From Candidatus Uhrbacteria bacterium (GTDB lineage: Bacteria > Patescibacteriota > Patescibacteriia > UBA9934), in contig JAUYIW010000029.1 of assembly GCA_030688135.1 (NCBI GenBank), positions 1-38,603 of the forward strand: a stretch of DNA of 38,603 nucleotides. The letters are read 5' to 3'. A program made the position numbers and the translations under genes. Below, piece by piece: positions 38,578 through 38,603 of the stretch. Below the pieces are notes generated by a model. That model worked only from the letters and a program-made list of their open reading frames with translations, searched no databases and was not told where the DNA came from. Numbering within the stretch: position 1 is the stretch's first letter; every line of letters starts with the position of its first letter.

Positions 38578-38603
38578 AAATAACCCAAATCTTAACATTG
38601 TTT

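Overview
The window looks like chromosomal DNA from an uncultivated Candidate Phyla Radiation bacterium (Patescibacteria, probably Parcubacteria-like). Supports for this are: a CxxC-x17-CxxC zinc-ribbon protein of a kind common in that group, a DUF5671 membrane protein, GxxExxY and IS200-like (RAYT) mobile genes, an F1Fo operon with a very short delta subunit, moderately AT-rich DNA, very short spacers, and few Shine-Dalgarno sequences. This placement is an inference from gene content; no rRNA or other phylogenetic marker lies in the window.

Layout. 1-540: tail of a possible gene running into tandem REP-like repeats. 538-8415: mostly housekeeping and RNA-related genes (zinc-ribbon protein, ABC-F ATPase, ATP-grasp ligase, cold-shock protein, DEAD-box helicase, DUF2914 membrane protein, TruB). 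8571-14576: a secreted or anchored FecR-like repeat protein, YbjQ, DUF5671, a SpoU methyltransferase, an RRM protein and small unknowns. 14752-19363: an accessory stretch with a 693-residue orphan, an acylphosphatase, a disordered acidic protein, a RAYT transposase with perfect terminal inverted repeats, and a 5'-truncated second acylphosphatase. 19531-21390: leucyl aminopeptidase and a glutaredoxin-like protein. 21410-23365: wreckage of an IS3-type element joined in frame to an unrelated, possibly nuclease-like tail, followed by a structured palindrome and a 48-residue, nearly leaderless gene. 23388-29515: oxidative-stress genes (peroxiredoxin, superoxide dismutase), DUF3179, then RsmI, MetG, CvpA and TatD.

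29516-30471 is the most striking part. It has no protein gene but three consecutive units, each with a sigma70-like promoter, a long-range closing stem and an intrinsic terminator. They look like three tandem structured noncoding RNA genes of unassigned family.

30472-38337 is a complete F-type ATP synthase operon in the order atpI/Z-like, B, E, F, H, A, G, D, C. Its spacers are filled with at least three families of palindromic repeats. Between atpD and atpC sits a GxxExxY gene broken by one in-frame stop, held between imperfect inverted repeats. A solo palindrome of the same repeat lies between atpF and atpH, and a half copy has become part of the atpG reading frame. The c subunit carries the carboxylate Glu59 but lacks the polar ligands of Na+-type rings, so proton coupling is likely. 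With superoxide dismutase and an AhpC-like peroxiredoxin nearby, the cell probably meets oxygen and makes or uses a proton-motive force.
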